Source: Acidimicrobiales bacterium
Lineage (GTDB): Bacteria > Actinomycetota > Acidimicrobiia > Acidimicrobiales > SZUA-35
Reading direction: 5' to 3'
Assembly: GCA_020629695.1 (NCBI GenBank)
Contig: JAHDCV010000003.1
Coordinates: 1 to 45,586 of the forward strand
DNA length: 45,586 nucleotides
This document shows, in pieces, positions 16,939 to 25,084 of the stretch (its first letter is position 1; every line of letters begins with the position of its first letter). The position numbers were made by a program, and so were the translations under genes. The notes beneath the pieces are model-generated. The model was not told the DNA's origin. It saw nothing but the letters and a program-made list of their open reading frames with translations, and did no database searches.

Positions 16939-17924
16939 GATCCACGCAGCCGGGTGATCACGGTGTGACGCAACCGTCGACTCGCGGCCAGAGTCTCCCA
17001 GGCCGGCGCCGACGACGCGGCGGCGCGTGCCATCACGCGCCGCGTGCCGTGGAGGTCGGGAGCGATCTCGTCGAGGAGGTCGCGTGAGTCCTCCATGAGC
17101 GACCGGTCGGCCATCATGCGAGTCGCACGGCCCCAGCGGAGCCATGCCCACCGGTCCCGGATCTCGGCGCATGCCTCCGGTTCATCGGCCTGGTGCGCCT
17201 CGAGCACGGTCTGGAAGATCCAGTCCTCCGGACGGGCGAAGCCGGCCTTCGTGGTCTGCCCCACATGGATCCGATAGTTCGCGAGACGGCGGGCGTCGTA
17301 GCGGAAGTGACCGCCACGCCGCACGATCTGGTAGCTGAACCAGATGTCGTAGAGCGGCTCGGCCTCCGGCGGGAACTCGATCGGGACGAGGGCGTCCTTG
17401 CGGAAGATCGCCGCGTAGGCGGGCTGGGGTGCGTTCCAGGCCATGACGAGGCGGAGCCCCGTGGCCAGGTCGTTCGGCACACGACCCGGGGCGAGCTGAG
17501 CCCGACGATTGATCGCCGACTCCTTCTCCGTCGCCTCGGTCAGTCGGACCCCGTCGCCGTCCATCAGCCAGTAATCGCTGAAGACCATGTCGATGTCGGG
17601 CTCGACCAGCAGCTGGGGAACGAGCGCTTCGAGGAAGTCGGGTTCCCAACGATCGTCGTCGTGGAGCGAGGCGACGAGGGGTGTTTCGGCCCTGCGAGCG
17701 AGATCGAGCCAGTTGCCCTGTGGCCCGAGGTTGACCTCGTTGCGGTGGTAGCGGAGCCGAGGATCCCCGTAGCTCTCGACGATCCGCTCGGTCTCGGGGT
17801 TCGAGCCGTTGTCGCCGATGGTGAGCACGAAGTCGCCATAGGTCTGTGCGAGGGCCGACTCGATCGCCTCACCGATCAGGTCGGTGCGGTCGTACGTGGG
17901 CATGATGATCGTGACGGTGGCCAT
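16935..17924 (-). CDS. Glycosyltransferase family 2
   Basis: First gene of the leftward polysaccharide operon. From ATG at 17924 it has 329 residues, opening with MATVTIIMPTYDRTDLIGEA as expected for GT2. LTIGDNGSN (near residue 35-43) is the nucleotide-binding Asp region and LHDDD at about 88-92 the DxD-type metal site. The C-terminal third (from about 210) is helical and basic. An in-frame ATG at 17975 has a G-rich stretch upstream and would add 17 residues; homology favours the shorter form. It shares GTGA with the acetyltransferase. The sugar transferred is unknown. Confidence 0.87.
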   Translation of the reverse strand: MATVTIIMPTYDRTDLIGEAIESALAQTYGDFVLTIGDNGSNPETERIVESYGDPRLRYHRNEVNLGPQGNWLDLARRAETPLVASLHDDDRWEPDFLEALVPQLLVEPDIDMVFSDYWLMDGDGVRLTEATEKESAINRRAQLAPGRVPNDLATGLRLVMAWNAPQPAYAAIFRKDALVPIEFPPEAEPLYDIWFSYQIVRRGGHFRYDARRLANYRIHVGQTTKAGFARPEDWIFQTVLEAHQADEPEACAEIRDRWAWLRWGRATRMMADRSLMEDSRDLLDEIAPDLHGTRRVMARAAASSAPAWETLAASRRLRHTVITRLRGS

Positions 17925-17988
17925 GAGGGGGCGAGTCTCTCGGTCAGACGGCGGGCGGGTGGGCTCCGATCCCATCGGCCCCCCAGGG

Positions 17989-18004
17989 CCGACCTTGAGG
18001 TCGG
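17989..18004 (-). other. Hairpin upstream of leftward polysaccharide operon
   Basis: CCGACC and GGTCGG form a 6-bp stem with a 4-nt loop, 14 bp upstream of the longer possible start of the first GT2 gene. It could be a leader element or part of dnaE termination. Confidence 0.3.
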
Positions 18005-18064
18005 GAACCGCCCTCAGTCTGGCCGTTCGTCACGTCAGGTGGGTCCCGCTCGGTGGGTCAACCC

Positions 18065-18084
18065 GCCCACACATCTGCGTGGGC
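18065..18084 (-). terminator. Possible dnaE terminator hairpin
   Basis: GCCCAC and GTGGGC pair around an 8-nt loop, about 47 nt after the dnaE stop at 18131. No T-tract is present. The 155 bp between dnaE and the polysaccharide operon contain no gene. Confidence 0.4.
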
Positions 18085-18130
18085 TCACCTCATGCCGAGT
18101 CGATGCCGACGACGCCGACACGCCAGACGT

Positions 18131-21100
18131 CTAGAGCACCACCGAATCGGCCCCGAGCAGGACGCGGAGCTGTGGGATCAGACCATTGGACGTGTCGACC
18201 GCGAAACCGTCGGCGAGGCGCACCCGGTGCTCGTTCAGGTTGATCACGACCTGGCTGTCGCCGGGGTGGGTCGACAGCACCGATTTCAGGTCCTCGATGA
18301 GGCGCTCCGAGAGCTGATCCGGGCGCAACTCGAGCGTGAGTGGCATCGCCGATCCGAGCGAGGAGACATCGACCAGCTCGATCGTCTGGGCCATCAGCTT
18401 CGGCTCGTCGTCACGCCCGTCGACCCGGCCGCGGACCACGACGATCCGGTCGTCTTCGAGCAGGTGCCCGAAGTCGTTGAACGTCCGTGGGAAGACCATC
18501 ACCTCGACCGAGTGGGTGAGGTCTTCGAGGAGGAAGACCCCCATCAGATCGCCCTTCTTGGTCCACTTCCGCTGCAAGCCGGTGACGACGCCTCCCACGA
18601 CCGACACCGAGCCGTCCTCCGCCTCGGCGAGGTCGCCGATCGCGGCCTCGGCGCGCCGGGAGAGGGCGGCTTCGGCCCCCATGAGCGGATGGTCCGACAC
18701 GTAGAGCCCGAGCATCTCCTTCTCGAAGGCGAGCTTCTGGGTCTTGTCGAACTCCTCGCCGCCGGGGGTCGGTCGGTCGTCGAAGCCGCCGGCGCCGTCG
18801 TCGGCCGCGGCCTCACCGAACAGCGTCATGACACCCATGTCCGCCTCCTTGCGGGAGGCCACGGTCTTGTCGATGATCTCCTCGAAGACGAGCAGGAGCC
18901 CCTTGCGGGCATACCCGAGGTTGTCGAACGCACCGGCCTTGATCAGCGACTCGATGGAGCGCTTGTTCAGCACCTGGTAGTCGACCCGCTCCACGAAGTC
19001 GATGAAGTCGCGGAACGGCCCGTTGGCTCGCCGCTCCTCCAGGATCAGTCGGACCAGGCTCTCGCCGACGTTGCGGATCGCCGAGAGTCCGAACGGGATG
19101 ACGTTCAGCGCCTCGGGGTCCCGTTCGTCGTCGGCGACGGCCGGATCCGGGATCGAGGTGAAGTCCAGCTCGGAGACGTTCACGTCCGGCACCAGCACGT
19201 GGATACCGAGCTGACGACACTCGTTGAGGTAGATCGCCGCCTTCTCCAGCGACGACTTCACACTCGTGAGCAACGAGGCGAGGTACTCGACCGGATAGTT
19301 GGCCTTCAGATAGGCCGTCTGGAACGACACGAAGCCGTAGCCGTACGAGTGCGACTTGTTGAACGCGTAGTCGGCGAAACCCTCGATCTGGTCGAAGAGC
19401 TTCTCGCCGAAGGCGGCGCCGTAGCCGTTCGTGTCGCAGCCGGCGATCAGCTTCTCCCGCTCCTTCGCCATCAGCTCGCGCTTCTTCTTGCCGGCGGCCT
19501 TCCGGAGCGAGTCGGCCTCGGCGAGCGTGTAGCCGCCGAACTTCTGCGACATCCGCATCATCTGTTCCTGATAGATCATCAGGCCGTACGACTCGCCGAG
19601 GATGTCCATGGCGTCGTCGTGGATCGGGATGATCTCCTTGCGCCCGTTCTTCCGGTCGGCGTAGTCGTTGTGCATGTTCGCCGCCATCGGACCGGGCCGA
19701 TACAGCGCCACGAGCGCGGCCACGTCCTCGAACTCGGTGGGAGCGAGCGAGCGCATCAACGCCCGCATCGGACCGGACTCCAGCTGGAACACGCCGATCG
19801 TCTGCCCGGCACGCAGCAACTCGTAGGTCTTGGCGTCCTCGAGGTCGACCCGGTCGATGTCCGGGGCCTCGCCGTGCACCTGCTCGATCAACGCCATCGT
19901 GTCGGAGATGACGTCGAGGTTCCGCAACCCGAGGAAGTCCATCTTCAACAGGCCGAGGTCCTCGACGCCGTGCATCTCGTACTGGGTGACGACGGGGGCG
20001 TCCTCGGGGTCCTGCCCCGACTCGGGCTTGCGCTGGATCGGCAGGTAGTCGGTGAGCGGATCCTTGGTGATCACCACCGCGGCGGCGTGGATCCCGTCGG
20101 ACCGACGCAGGCCCTCCAGGCCACGTGCGACCTCGACGACCTTCGCGACGTCGGGCTCGGCATCGACCATGGCCCGCAGCTCACCGGCCATCTTGTAGCC
20201 GTCGGCGTACTTCTCGGACTCCTCGAAGCAGTACTGCAGCGGTGTGTCCCTGCCCATGATCAGCGGCGGCATCGCCTTCGCGATCTTGTCGCCGACCGCG
20301 TAGGGGTAGCCGAGCACCCGGGCACCGTCACGAACCGCGGCCCGGGCCTTGATCTGGGAGAACGTCACGATCTGGGCGACGTGATCCCGGCCGTAGGTGT
20401 CGGCCGAGTACCGGATCATCTCGTCGCGGTAGCGGGAGTCGAAGTCCATGTCGATGTCGGGCATCGAGATGCGTGACGGGTTGAGGAACCGTTCGAACAG
20501 CAGGTCGTACTTGATCGGGTCGAGATCGGTGATCCAGAGGGTGTAGGCCACGGCACAGCCGGCCGCGGAGCCTCGGCCCGGACCGACCCGGATGCCGGAG
20601 TCCCGAGCATGGCGGATCAGATCCCACGTGATGAGGAAGTACGACGAGAACCCCATGTCGGAGATGACCTTGAGCTCGAAGTCGAGCCGCTCCACGGCCT
20701 CGTCCGACAGCTGGGTCCCCCAGCGTCGATACGCCCCCTCGTAGGTCAGGTGACGGAGGTAGTCGTCCGCCCCCTCGAATCCGTCGGGGATCGGGAAGTC
20801 GGGCAGCTGCGGCGCACCGAACTCGATCTCGACGTTGCACCGCTCGGCGATCCACAGCGTGTTGTCGCACGCCTCGGGCAGCTCGGCCCAGTCTCGTCGC
20901 ATCTCGGCCGCGGTCTTGAGGTAGTGCTGATCGCCGTGGAACTTGAAGCGGTCCGGGTCCGACATCAACGACCCGGTCTGCACACAGAGCAGCGCGTCGT
21001 GGGCGGTGTGGTCCTCACGATGGGTGTAGTGGGAGTCCTGCGTGGCGACGAGCGGTGCGTTGAGCCGCTTCGCGATGTCGACCAGCATCGGGTTGGTCGC

Positions 21101-21748
21101 CCGCTGCTCGGGGATGCCGTGGTCCTGGAGCTCGATGAAGAGGTTGTCGCGCCCGAAGATGTCCTGCAGACGGCCGGCGAGTTCGAGCGCCGCCCGGCTG
21201 TCGCCGTTCATCAGCGCCTGGAGCACCCGACCGCCGAGGCAGCCGGTCGTGGCGATGACGCCCTCGGAGTGATCCGACAGCAGCTCCCAATCGACCTTGG
21301 GCTTCATGTAGTAGCCCTCGAGGTAGGCCCGAGAGGCGAGCTGGATCAGGTTCTTGTAGCCGATGTCGTTCTCGGCCAGCGTGATCAGGTGGTAGTAGAG
21401 CTTCCGGCCGCCGTCGGTCGAGCCGCCCGAGTCGTCCATCCGGCCCCGGCGAGCCGGACGTTCGAATCGTGACTCGTACGCCATGTAGAGCTCGCACCCG
21501 ATGATGGGGTTGACGTCGAGCTTCTTGCAGGCGCGATAGAAGTCGAGCGTGCCGTACATGTTGCCGTGATCGGTGATGGCGAGCGCCGGCTGGCCGTCGC
21601 TCGCCGCCTTCGCGACCAACTCCTCGAGGCGGCTTGCCCCGTCGAGCATCGAGTACTCGGTGTGCACATGCAGATGGGTGAACGACGACCCCACGAAGCC
21701 CCCTGAACCGGCGCGAGCGGGAGGTCCCGGATCGGCGTCGGTCGCCAT
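18131..21748 (-). CDS. dnaE: DNA polymerase III alpha subunit
   Basis: The replicative polymerase catalytic subunit, 1205 residues, a normal DnaE1 length. The N-terminal PHP domain is intact in its visible metal motifs: HLHVHTEYSMLDG with His27 and His29, ITDHGNMYG, and QDSHYTHREDH. In mycobacteria this PHP domain is the proofreading exonuclease, so the same may hold here. The polymerase active site contains PDIDMDFDSRYRDEMI near residue 430, and GPGRGSAAG upstream binds the incoming nucleotide. YAFNKSHSYGYGFVSFQTAY marks the later palm/fingers region. Helix-hairpin-helix and OB-fold regions fill the C-terminus (VVGGVVTGLQRKWTKKGDLM). The start is ATG at 21748, with a -10-like TAGGGT about 25 nt upstream. 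Confidence 0.97.
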   Translation of the reverse strand: MATDADPGPPARAGSGGFVGSSFTHLHVHTEYSMLDGASRLEELVAKAASDGQPALAITDHGNMYGTLDFYRACKKLDVNPIIGCELYMAYESRFERPARRGRMDDSGGSTDGGRKLYYHLITLAENDIGYKNLIQLASRAYLEGYYMKPKVDWELLSDHSEGVIATTGCLGGRVLQALMNGDSRAALELAGRLQDIFGRDNLFIELQDHGIPEQRATNPMLVDIAKRLNAPLVATQDSHYTHREDHTAHDALLCVQTGSLMSDPDRFKFHGDQHYLKTAAEMRRDWAELPEACDNTLWIAERCNVEIEFGAPQLPDFPIPDGFEGADDYLRHLTYEGAYRRWGTQLSDEAVERLDFELKVISDMGFSSYFLITWDLIRHARDSGIRVGPGRGSAAGCAVAYTLWITDLDPIKYDLLFERFLNPSRISMPDIDMDFDSRYRDEMIRYSADTYGRDHVAQIVTFSQIKARAAVRDGARVLGYPYAVGDKIAKAMPPLIMGRDTPLQYCFEESEKYADGYKMAGELRAMVDAEPDVAKVVEVARGLEGLRRSDGIHAAAVVITKDPLTDYLPIQRKPESGQDPEDAPVVTQYEMHGVEDLGLLKMDFLGLRNLDVISDTMALIEQVHGEAPDIDRVDLEDAKTYELLRAGQTIGVFQLESGPMRALMRSLAPTEFEDVAALVALYRPGPMAANMHNDYADRKNGRKEIIPIHDDAMDILGESYGLMIYQEQMMRMSQKFGGYTLAEADSLRKAAGKKKRELMAKEREKLIAGCDTNGYGAAFGEKLFDQIEGFADYAFNKSHSYGYGFVSFQTAYLKANYPVEYLASLLTSVKSSLEKAAIYLNECRQLGIHVLVPDVNVSELDFTSIPDPAVADDERDPEALNVIPFGLSAIRNVGESLVRLILEERRANGPFRDFIDFVERVDYQVLNKRSIESLIKAGAFDNLGYARKGLLLVFEEIIDKTVASRKEADMGVMTLFGEAAADDGAGGFDDRPTPGGEEFDKTQKLAFEKEMLGLYVSDHPLMGAEAALSRRAEAAIGDLAEAEDGSVSVVGGVVTGLQRKWTKKGDLMGVFLLEDLTHSVEVMVFPRTFNDFGHLLEDDRIVVVRGRVDGRDDEPKLMAQTIELVDVSSLGSAMPLTLELRPDQLSERLIEDLKSVLSTHPGDSQVVINLNEHRVRLADGFAVDTSNGLIPQLRVLLGADSVVL

Positions 21749-21775
21749 CCGATCACCGCCCGGTGACGAGTTTCG

Positions 21776-21781
21776 ACCCTA
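21776..21781 (-). promoter_or_regulatory. Candidate dnaE -10 box
   Basis: TAGGGT on the minus strand lies about 27 nt upstream of the dnaE ATG. No convincing -35 is visible. A small hairpin (CGGGTG-TGA-CACCCG, 21788-21802) is just upstream. Confidence 0.3.
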
Positions 21782-21810
21782 GCGGTTCGGGTGTGACACC
21801 CGGGGCGCTC

Positions 21811-21830
21811 GACCGCGGTTCGCGGCGGTC
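21811..21830 (-). terminator. Hairpin after the CAP-DUF4214 gene
   Basis: GACCGC and GCGGTC form the stem of a hairpin that begins 5 nt after the stop codon at 21836. It would separate the secreted-protein gene from dnaE. Confidence 0.45.
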
Positions 21831-21835
21831 GCCCG

Positions 21836-22744
21836 TCAGTTGGTCGACTGACGGAACTCGGCCGACTCGGAGAAACCGACCATCAGGTCGCCGCGGGTGA
21901 GGCCACGGCGCAGCTGATCGACCCAGTAGCCGTTGCCGGCGCGGTCCGGCAACCGTCCCAGCACGTTCTCGTAGACGAGATCGACGAAGTCGGCGTTGTT
22001 CAACTGGCCGTACCGGCTGCGGAACTCCGCCGAATCGGCGAAGACGTCGGACACGATCTCGAGCCGTGTGCCCGAGGCCACCTCGCCAGCCCAGTACTGC
22101 AGACCGGTCAGGTCCGGCTCCCGCTCGAAGTACGCGAGGTAGAGGCGGCGCACGGGATCGATGTCCGGTGCGGGCGGCAGGCTGTCGGGCACGGAGCCCC
22201 CGCACGACAGGCCACTGCCCGAGCCGATGATCCTGGGCGTCGCCGAGGACGACTGCTGCGTGCCGAGCGTGACGTCGGCACGAGCGAACTGCACCGCGAC
22301 CCACATCCGTGTCGACGACTCACACGACACGCCGATGCCGGCGATCGTCAGATTCGGATCGGTGATCAGGTGGCGGTGCGATGGGGACCGCATCCAGGCG
22401 TTGGTGATCGACCCGGTGTTCGGCCCGTAGCCGATGATCTCGATCGTGCCGTTCGAGTGACGCAGATCGTTGCGGGCGTCCATCGTCTCGGCCCAGTCGT
22501 CGGCGGCGACGGACATGGCGCCCGAGTAGAGCAGCGGCGGCAGATCGCGGGCGGCTCGTTCGATGTTCAGCTCGGCGACGAAGGCGGCCACCAGCCAGGA
22601 CTCCTCGACGGTCTCGGCGGCGTCGGCCGGTGCGGCGACCCAGAGCGTCAGCGAGAGCAGGGTCGCCAGCGAAGCGGCGACCGAGCGTCGGAGGGCAGCA
22701 CCGACGCGGCGCTGCGATGTCTCTCCCCACATCACGGCTGACAT
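21836..22744 (-). CDS. Secreted CAP/SCP-domain protein with C-terminal DUF4214 domain
   Basis: The 302-residue protein starts with a signal peptide: a basic region, then a hydrophobic stretch ending in APADA at about residue 42. A CAP/SCP domain follows at about 50-165, with ELNIERAARDLPPL, WAETMDARNDLRHSNG, NTGSITNAWMRSPSHRHLI and the closing MWVAVQFA. The His in RHSNG and in SHRHLI fit the usual CAP cavity. After a proline linker, residues about 200-300 match DUF4214 (RLYLAYFEREPDLTGLQYWA, VYENVLGRLPDRAGNGYWV). DUF4214 is common in secreted, surface-associated proteins. Start choice is uncertain: GTG 22753, ATG 22744 and ATG 22732 are in frame and none has a Shine-Dalgarno. Function is unknown; a surface or wall-associated role is inferred. 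Confidence 0.83.
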   Translation of the reverse strand: MSAVMWGETSQRRVGAALRRSVAASLATLLSLTLWVAAPADAAETVEESWLVAAFVAELNIERAARDLPPLLYSGAMSVAADDWAETMDARNDLRHSNGTIEIIGYGPNTGSITNAWMRSPSHRHLITDPNLTIAGIGVSCESSTRMWVAVQFARADVTLGTQQSSSATPRIIGSGSGLSCGGSVPDSLPPAPDIDPVRRLYLAYFEREPDLTGLQYWAGEVASGTRLEIVSDVFADSAEFRSRYGQLNNADFVDLVYENVLGRLPDRAGNGYWVDQLRRGLTRGDLMVGFSESAEFRQSTN

Positions 22745-22892
22745 GTGTAGCACGTCACGGAACTGTCACATTGACCGGGGCGAAAGTTTTCCACGGGATG
22801 GATCGAGGCGAGGATCGGCGACACTCGTCCAGGTGCCTCGTCGATCTCCGGGGCGAACTTCACCTTCCCCCATCGGAGCCGACAGGGAATTC

Positions 22893-23792
22893 ATGACCGA
22901 CGCCATCTCGGACACGCCCGAGCCGACCGTGTCGGCGCCGCGCCCCGGCACCGCCTGGGCCTCCGTCATCATCCCGGCACACAACGAAGCGACCGCCATC
23001 GACCGTTGTCTCGATGCGGTCCTCGCCGACCCGCGTGCCGACGAACTCGACATCGTCGTGGTCGCCAACGGCTGTGACGACGACACCGCGGCCCGTGCCC
23101 TCCGCCGCGGGGCTCCGATCCGGGTGATCGACACACCGGTGGGATCGAAGTCCGGCGCGCTCGAACTCGGCCGAACCCACACCGCTCCCGGCCCACGGAT
23201 CTATCTGGACGGCGACATCGAGATCTCTCCCGGGGCGCTGTCAGCGGCGATCGAGTTGCTCGAGCGGCCCGGGATCCACGGCAGCGCCCCGAGCATCCGC
23301 CTGACGCCACCGCCGACGGCGACGTGGTGGCTTCGCCGTTACACCGATGTGTGGCGCCGGGCGCCGTATTTCGATCGGAACCTGATCGGATCGGGCTTCT
23401 TCGCCCTCTCCCAGGAAGCCTCGGAACGGATCGGGAGCTGGCCGTCGATCATCGCCGACGATCTCGTTGCGCTCTGCCATCTGGACGAGCACGAGCGGGC
23501 GACGGCGCGAGACCACTGGTTCGTCCACGAGTTGCCGTCTCGCCTGCGCGACGTCGTCACCATGGAGATCCGGCGTGAAGCCGGGCGCACCGAGTTCGAA
23601 GCGTGGGCCGCCGACACCGGTCGGGACATCGCCGAGGAGGCGCCCGGAGGGCGCTGGTTGATCGACGTCGCACGTGACCCCCGACAGTGGCCCGGCGTCG
23701 CTGCGTTCGTGGGCGCGAAGTTCGTGGCGAAGCGCAAGGCCGGCGCGGCACTCGCCGCAGGCCGGGTCGGATGGAATCAGGTGCGGGGCTGA
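22893..23792 (+). CDS. Glycosyltransferase family 2
   Basis: A 299-residue GT2 enzyme lying apart from the main polysaccharide locus. SVIIPAHNEATAIDRCLDAV begins near residue 24, VVVANGCDDDTA provides the nucleotide-binding Asp region near 55-66, and YLDGDIE at 104-110 the metal-binding DxD. The C-terminal quarter is helical and basic, with no obvious membrane segments. AGGGA precedes ATG at 22893. The reading frame is open upstream to 22563 but that overlaps the divergent CAP gene and is not credible. The stop is 22 bp from the converging hypothetical gene. Acceptor unknown. Confidence 0.87.
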   Translation: MTDAISDTPEPTVSAPRPGTAWASVIIPAHNEATAIDRCLDAVLADPRADELDIVVVANGCDDDTAARALRRGAPIRVIDTPVGSKSGALELGRTHTAPGPRIYLDGDIEISPGALSAAIELLERPGIHGSAPSIRLTPPPTATWWLRRYTDVWRRAPYFDRNLIGSGFFALSQEASERIGSWPSIIADDLVALCHLDEHERATARDHWFVHELPSRLRDVVTMEIRREAGRTEFEAWAADTGRDIAEEAPGGRWLIDVARDPRQWPGVAAFVGAKFVAKRKAGAALAAGRVGWNQVRG

Positions 23793-23814
23793 CGCCGCGC
23801 ACCACCCCCGAGGC

Positions 23815-24468
23815 TCAGCTCACCGGCTGGGTGTAGGGCTCCAGGAACTCCGCCATCGCCCATCCGAAGGCGAGCAGATGGCGGTCCTCACCGACCAGTT
23901 GCTCGGTGAGCTCGGGCGCCTGCGGAGCCGTGTCCGACTCGTGGTCGAGCACCAGAGCCGGACCGTCGAAGTCGGCCAGCAGGGCCCGCTCGTCGAGCGA
24001 GACCGAGCCGTACCGTTTCGCGAGGCGGCGACCCCACGCCCGATCTTCGCCGTTGACCCGCTCGCCGGGCCACGGACGATGACGATCGAGGCCGGCGAAG
24101 GCTTCGAAGGCGGCAACGGACCGCATCCGCGCCGCGACGACGACGTCCTCGTCGGGAAAGGCCATCAAGGCCTTGTGGAACTGGTCGGACATGAGACCGT
24201 TGAGCACCGAGCGAGCGTCGTCACCGCCACCCGTGGTTCCCAGTCCGATCACCACCGCCGGCGTCCCACCGATGCGCTCCAGCGTCGTGAACACGAACCC
24301 ACGGAGCTGGCCGTCGACGAAGGCCTGGCTGACCAGCACCCACTTCTCGGCTTCCTTCGAGAGCAGACCCGCCTCCCAGCCGGTCCGCGCGGCGACGAGA
24401 TCCGCCATGTCGCCCAGTTCGGCATCCGTCAATGCCGTGCAGTCCTTCGTCGTGACCTCGATGGCCAT
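23815..24468 (-). CDS. Hypothetical protein, GNAT-like
   Basis: Not recognised with certainty. The 217-residue soluble protein begins MAIEVTTKDCTALTDAELGD. The stretch AFVDGQLRGFVFTTLERIGG followed by TPAVVIGLGTTG and VVVAARMRSVAAFEAFAGL has the strand-strand-helix rhythm of GNAT acetyltransferase folds. The usual Q/R-x-x-G-x-G/A acetyl-CoA loop is not clear. ATG at 24468 is preceded by GGGGGA. A longer frame to 24726 exists but would read back through bpa. A promoter-like TTGCCG-17-GACAAT lies within the inverted-repeat region between it and bpa. Function cannot be assigned; a divergent acetyltransferase is a guess. Confidence 0.7.
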   Translation of the reverse strand: MAIEVTTKDCTALTDAELGDMADLVAARTGWEAGLLSKEAEKWVLVSQAFVDGQLRGFVFTTLERIGGTPAVVIGLGTTGGGDDARSVLNGLMSDQFHKALMAFPDEDVVVAARMRSVAAFEAFAGLDRHRPWPGERVNGEDRAWGRRLAKRYGSVSLDERALLADFDGPALVLDHESDTAPQAPELTEQLVGEDRHLLAFGWAMAEFLEPYTQPVS

Positions 24469-24508
24469 CTTGCGTCCCCCGCAGATCTGTCGTCGAGCGC
24501 CGTCCCCT

Positions 24509-24573
24509 GGCGCACCCACAATTGTCTCGCAGTCGGGAAGTTTCGGCAAACAGCGCTCCCGACCGGGTGCGCC
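24509..24573. promoter_or_regulatory. Nested inverted repeats between bpa and GNAT-like gene
   Basis: An outer perfect 9-bp inverted repeat (GGCGCACCC / GGGTGCGCC, 24509-24517 and 24565-24573) encloses an inner perfect 7-bp one (GTCGGGA / TCCCGAC, 24532-24538 and 24557-24563). It starts 2 nt after the bpa stop. It could be a bpa terminator, an operator, or both, because a promoter lies inside it. Confidence 0.5.
24521..24549 (-). promoter_or_regulatory. Candidate sigma70-type promoter for GNAT-like gene
   Basis: TTGCCG at 24544-24549 and GACAAT at 24521-24526 on the minus strand are separated by exactly 17 bp. Transcription would start about 45 nt upstream of the ATG at 24468. Confidence 0.45.
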
Positions 24574-24575
24574 AC

Positions 24576-25076
24576 TCAGAGGTAGACGCCGCCACCCGAT
24601 GCCGGAGGTGTACCCGACGGCAGCTCGTTGCCACGCTGGGCCTTCATCTGCATCAACTGCTGCTGTGCGGTCGCCTGCTGGGCCATGAGGGTCGCCTGGA
24701 TGCCGTGGAAGAGGCCTTCGAGCCACCCCACGAGCTGCGCCTGGGCGATCCGGAGCTCCGATTCGCTCGGCGCCTCGTTCTCGTCGAACGGCGGGGTCAG
24801 TCGGTCGAGCTCTTCCTGCAGGTCCGGCGAGAGGGTCTCGGAGAGTTCGGCCACCGACGTCTCGTAGATCTCCTTCAACCGGTCGCGCCCCGCGCCGTCG
24901 AGGTCGGTCGTGCGGACCTCCTCGAGCAGTTGGCGGATCATCGCGCCGATCCGCATGACCTTGGCCGGTTCGCTGATCGCGTTCGTGGGCGGCGTCGGCT
25001 CGACGTCGGCCTCGGCGGCCGGGTGCTCGACGATCTCGGGCTCGGAAGGGGGCACATCGCTCATGCCCCCCATCAT
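24576..25076 (-). CDS. bpa: Bacterial proteasome activator Bpa (PafE)
   Basis: An ATP-independent ring-forming activator of the actinobacterial 20S proteasome. The 166-residue protein matches the family along the core: SEPAKVMRIGAMIRQLLEEV near 36-55, LQEELDRLTPPF near 85-97 and ELRIAQAQLVGWLEGLFHGI near 105-125. The Gln/Met-rich helix and flexible Gly/Pro tail follow. The last residues, GGGVYL, provide a hydrophobic-Tyr-X (VYL) ending used to open the proteasome gate; Mycobacterium Bpa ends GQYL. GAGG, which overlaps the stop codon of the upstream gene, lies 6 nt before ATG 25076; an internal ATG at 25064 is possible. It is probably co-transcribed with the upstream phosphodiesterase-family gene. 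No prcB/prcA is in the window. Confidence 0.93.
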   Translation of the reverse strand: MMGGMSDVPPSEPEIVEHPAAEADVEPTPPTNAISEPAKVMRIGAMIRQLLEEVRTTDLDGAGRDRLKEIYETSVAELSETLSPDLQEELDRLTPPFDENEAPSESELRIAQAQLVGWLEGLFHGIQATLMAQQATAQQQLMQMKAQRGNELPSGTPPASGGGVYL

Positions 25077-25084
25077 GCCGTGCC

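Noticed and set aside
16939-17172. Extended N-terminus of the hexapeptide acetyltransferase
   Set aside because: It would lie wholly inside the upstream GT2 gene and has an Arg-rich, shadow-like composition; GTG 16938 with GTGA overlap is the natural start.
17976-18130. Small gene between dnaE and the polysaccharide operon
   Set aside because: No frame with a ribosome binding site or family-like sequence; only hairpins are visible.
18053-20476. 807-codon open frame on the strand opposite dnaE
   Set aside because: Highly charged, low-complexity sequence typical of antisense frames in high-GC DNA; dnaE on the other strand is unambiguous.
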